The notes beneath the pieces were generated by a model that was not told the origin of the DNA, searched no databases, and saw only the letters and a program-made list of their open reading frames with translations. DNA of 64,000 nt from Kitasatospora acidiphila (GTDB lineage: Bacteria; Actinomycetota; Actinomycetes; Streptomycetales; Streptomycetaceae): positions 1,736,001 to 1,800,000 of the forward strand of contig NZ_VIGB01000003.1 in the NCBI RefSeq assembly GCF_006636205.1, given 5' to 3'. The first letter of the stretch is position 1. The number at the start of each line of letters is the position of its first letter. Shown here in pieces: positions 61,858-64,000 of the stretch. Made by a program: the position numbers and the translations under genes.

Positions 61858-63329
61858 GTGTCCGTCGCCGATGGCGCGTCCACTCCTGTTCGACCTGACC
61901 CTGACCCCTCCGACCCGGCTGCCCGCCGGGACCTGCTTGCGCTGGACGCCCGACTTCGGGCCCTGTCCGAGCTGGACCGGGACGTCTTCCACGTAGCCAC
62001 CGCGCCTGGGTTCACCCGGTGGCTTGAGCAGATTCACAGCATCGGCGGGTGCGCGCAGCCGGTGTACCTGTCCGGCCACACCACGAGGGTGGATGCCGCG
62101 ACGGGTGAGATCCTGTCCGCCTACTCCACTGCAGGTGAACCGGGCGAGCGGCTTGCGGTGCGCTGCGGTAACCGCCGTGCCCGTCGCTGCCCCACCTGCT
62201 CCCGGCTCTACCAGGGAGACACCTTCTACCTCGTGCGCGCGGGACTGAGTGGCGGCAAGGGCCTGCCTGACAGTGTGGCCGGGCACACGAGATTGTTCGT
62301 GACGCTAACTGCCCCGTCCTTTGGCCGGGTCCACCGCGCGACCTCTGATGGCCGGGCATGCCGCCCGCAGCGACGGACTGCGATATGTCCGCACGGTCGT
62401 ACTACCAACTGCCAAGCGATCCATGACCCGGATGATGCGCTGGTCGGCTCGCCTCTGTGCCCGGCTTGCTACGACTACACGGGTCAGGTGCTGTGGCACG
62501 CTCACGCCGGGCGGCTGTGGAACCGCTTCACCGATCAGACCCGCCGGGCTGTGGCCACTGCGGCCGGTCTGCCCCGAAGTCGGCTGCGCGAGCACGTGAT
62601 CGTCTCGTTCGCCAAGGTGGCCGAGTACCAGAAGCGCGGCGCGGTTCACTTCCATGCCGTCGTGCGTCTGGATGGGCCGGACGGTCCTGCCTCGGCTCCG
62701 CCCGCCTGGGCGTCCGCGTTGCTGCTGGAGCATTGTGTCCGGCATGCTGCTGCGGCTGTGTGGGTGGAGGCTCCGCCGTCGGCCGCCTATGGGGATGTGG
62801 TCCTGCGCTGGGGCGAGCAACTGGATGTGCGGCCCATCGGGGCGTTCCCGGACGGTCAAGCGCTGCGGGATGACGCGGTGGCAGGGTACGTCGCCAAGTA
62901 CGTGACCAAGAGCGCCGAATTAGCCGGGGCGGTGGACTACCCGATCACGTCGGCCGGTGAGATCGCGCACTTGGCCGTGTCCGGGCATGTGCGGGCTCTG
63001 ATCGGTATGTGCTGGCGCCTGGGCGGCTTGGCGGAGTTGGAACACCTGCGGCTGCGCGCGTGGGCTCACATGCTCGGCTACGGGGGCCACTGCCTGACCA
63101 AGTCGGTTGCCTACTCGACGACTTACGGTGAGCTTCGAGCCGCCAGGGCCGGCACCGCTCGGCCGAGTTGCCCGCCGGCGTGGAGGTCGTCACCGATGGG
63201 GCCTGGCGGTACGTGGGACGCGGCTACACGCCGGGTGAGGCGCTGTTCGCGCGTGGCGTCGCCGAGGACAACGCCACCAATCGCGAGATCGCACGGTGGG
63301 AAATGGGCACGGACGGGGGGTCGCGATGA
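61858..63329 (+). CDS. RepSA-type replication initiator (frameshift near 63145)
   Basis: GTG 61858 has GGAGGAGG. The protein has the AICE initiator pattern: RCGNRRARRCPTCSRLYQGDTFYLVRAGLSGGKG, HTRLFVTLTAPSFGRVHR, ICPHGRTTNC, GSPLCPACYDYTGQVLWHAHAGRLWNRF, VAEYQKRGAVHFHAVVRLDG (HUH-like His pair), VAGYVAKYVTKSAE and LRLRAWAHMLGYGGHCLTKSVAYSTTYGELRAAR. It then needs one G in a GGG run to continue GRHRSAELPAGVEVVTDGAWRYVGRGYTPGEALFARGVAEDNATNREIARWEMG before TGA 63327. Initiates rolling-circle replication after excision. About 490 residues when repaired. Confidence 0.88.
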
Positions 63330-63637
63330 CCGGAAGGTGGGGGCGCAGCATGTCGCAGACCTCGCCCGGCACGGCCTGGTCCATGGGTGGGTGGGTGGGG
63401 CGCGGCGAGTACCCCGAGGAGCTGACAGGGTGGCCCGGCTGGTGGGGGCTGAGCATGGACGCTGATACGACTGGGTGTGCGCCGACCACCACCACAGATG
63501 AACCGGACACCGAACGCCAGAGCCGCGCTTGGCACTTGGAACGCGTCTGTGCGCGATTCCCTCGCCGGATCAGCCCTGGCAGTGCGGAGCGACTGGCACG
63601 GCTACTGACACCGTGCGAGGAGAGCGCGAGCGACTGA
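63326..63637 (+). CDS. Small AICE protein after rep, 103 residues
   Basis: ATG 63326 overlaps the rep stop (ATGA) when rep is read in its repaired frame. GC3 supports this frame throughout. The N-terminal half is rich in Gly and Trp (AWSMGGWVGRGEYPEELTGWPGWWG). The C-terminus is helical (WHLERVCARFPRRISPGSAERLARLL). It takes the place where an excisionase is often found, but no helix-turn-helix is evident. Confidence 0.6.
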   Translation: MTGRWGRSMSQTSPGTAWSMGGWVGRGEYPEELTGWPGWWGLSMDADTTGCAPTTTTDEPDTERQSRAWHLERVCARFPRRISPGSAERLARLLTPCEESASD

Positions 63638-63644
63638 CGGCCGG

Positions 63645-63681
63645 GCCGGTTGGGACCCTTCTCCGAGGGATCCCAACCGGC
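63645..63681. terminator. Terminator between the rep operon and the recombinase gene
   Basis: GCCGGTTGGGA (63645-63655) pairs with TCCCAACCGGC (63671-63681). An inner CCCT/AGGG pair extends the stem. Lies between converging genes. Confidence 0.85.
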
Positions 63682-63691
63682 TCCCGTGTGT

Positions 63692-64000
63692 TCAGAGGAT
63701 GGGATTGGGCTCGATCTCCACCCGACCGTAGTCGAATGCCCGACCGCGAGAGCTCGAAGCATCGATGATCACTGCCGAGAACAGGAACCGCATGACCGAG
63801 TTCATCCGCTGGTAGTTCTTGGCGTCCTCAAGGGCCTTCCAACTGCGTTCGGCGTGAGGACCGATCAGCCCTTCAAGCACTTCAACCACTGGCCGAACGA
63901 TCAGCTTCTTCTGCAGTGCCGCGATGCGGTCCTCAACGGTCTTGCGCATGGCTCGGTACTCACGCGTGGTCAGCTCCCGGGCCTCCCACATCTCCTTGAG
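63692..64000 (-). CDS. Large serine recombinase (integrase), C-terminal part, cut by window edge
   Basis: The reading frame is open to the right edge. The visible 100 residues (WEARELTTREYRAMRKTVEDRIAALQKKL, LEGLIGPHAERSWKALEDAKNYQRMNSVMRFLFSAVIIDASS, AFDYGRVEIEPNP) form the C-terminal coiled-coil and last helices of actinobacterial serine integrases. It would catalyse integration and excision of the element. The catalytic N-terminus lies outside. Confidence 0.85.
   Translation of the reverse strand, partial: LKEMWEARELTTREYRAMRKTVEDRIAALQKKLIVRPVVEVLEGLIGPHAERSWKALEDAKNYQRMNSVMRFLFSAVIIDASSSRGRAFDYGRVEIEPNPIL

Larger units (their letters stand above)
58061..64000. mobile_element. Actinomycete integrative and conjugative element (left part, continues past the window)
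   Basis: The gene set KorSA-type GntR repressor, small coupled ORFs, Nudix-like protein, RepSA-type replication initiator and large serine recombinase is that of an AICE such as pSAM2, though pSAM2 itself has a tyrosine integrase. The left boundary is placed where the ABC permease sequence breaks off (58061-58081). Excision, integration and main transfer (FtsK-like Tra) genes would lie past 64000. No tRNA gene is present at the left edge, so insertion into the permease gene by the serine recombinase is proposed. Confidence 0.75.

Overview
The window is very GC-rich, strongly GC3-biased DNA from an actinomycete, almost certainly a member of the Streptomycetaceae (Streptomyces, Kitasatospora or Streptacidiphilus). 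The clearest markers are a complete conservon (cvnABCD) followed by two P450 genes, an ergothioneine gene (egtD), a LysR regulator divergent from an sdhCAB set, and an integrative element with a RepSA-type initiator. No rRNA, tRNA or CRISPR array was seen.

Layout. 1-9.9 kb: the egtD 3' end, a secreted phosphoesterase, three membrane proteins of little-known families plus a SLOG-like protein and a RipA-family protein, a TetR/AurF-like diiron oxygenase pair with a near-perfect operator palindrome, and a broken CASTOR/POLLUX-type ion channel gene. 10-15.5 kb: the conservon, a GTPase signalling module, with CYP157-like and CYP156-like P450s. 15.5-22.4 kb: polysaccharide deacetylase and MGDG-synthase-like glycosyltransferase, an OmpR/histidine kinase pair, and a sigma-factor/transmembrane/CAP-domain fusion. 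22.7-34 kb: S9 peptidase, DedA protein, class A penicillin-binding protein, a very acidic repeat-rich protein, a TetR regulator divergent from a sedolisin (S53) peptidase, and a 16-bp tandem repeat array. 34-37.9 kb: acetyltransferase, two methyltransferases and a TetR/SDR pair with matching operators.

37.9-47.6 kb is accessory DNA built of fragments and unusual cassettes. It holds remnants of an IS630 transposase, an S66 peptidase, an XRE/DUF5753 regulator and an MmyB regulator. It also has a two-gene set for a cell-surface LecA-like/Ig-like membrane protein and an SH3-like partner, and a four-gene set (2-TM protein, trypsin-FHA protein, Ser/Thr kinase, Cys-rich zinc-site protein) that reads as a kinase-FHA-protease signalling or conflict system. 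The four-gene set is the best candidate here for an undescribed system. 47.7-57.8 kb returns to core functions: LysR, sdhCAB, signal peptidase I and a MoxR/DUF58/DUF4129 operon.

From about 58.06 kb to the right edge lies an actinomycete integrative and conjugative element (AICE). It has a KorSA-type GntR repressor, small coupled ORFs, a degenerate Nudix protein like the immunity factor of pSAM2, a RepSA-type replication initiator and the 3' end of a large serine recombinase. Its left edge cuts an ABC-2 permease gene and carries a strongly nested palindrome.

A caution for every reader: at least seven genes (ion channel, cvnA, deacetylase twice, sigma-CAP, AICE 60.8 kb gene, rep) are each restored by adding a single base, usually in a G or C run. 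This looks more like homopolymer under-calling in the assembly than true gene decay, and frame-dependent calls should be read with that in mind.
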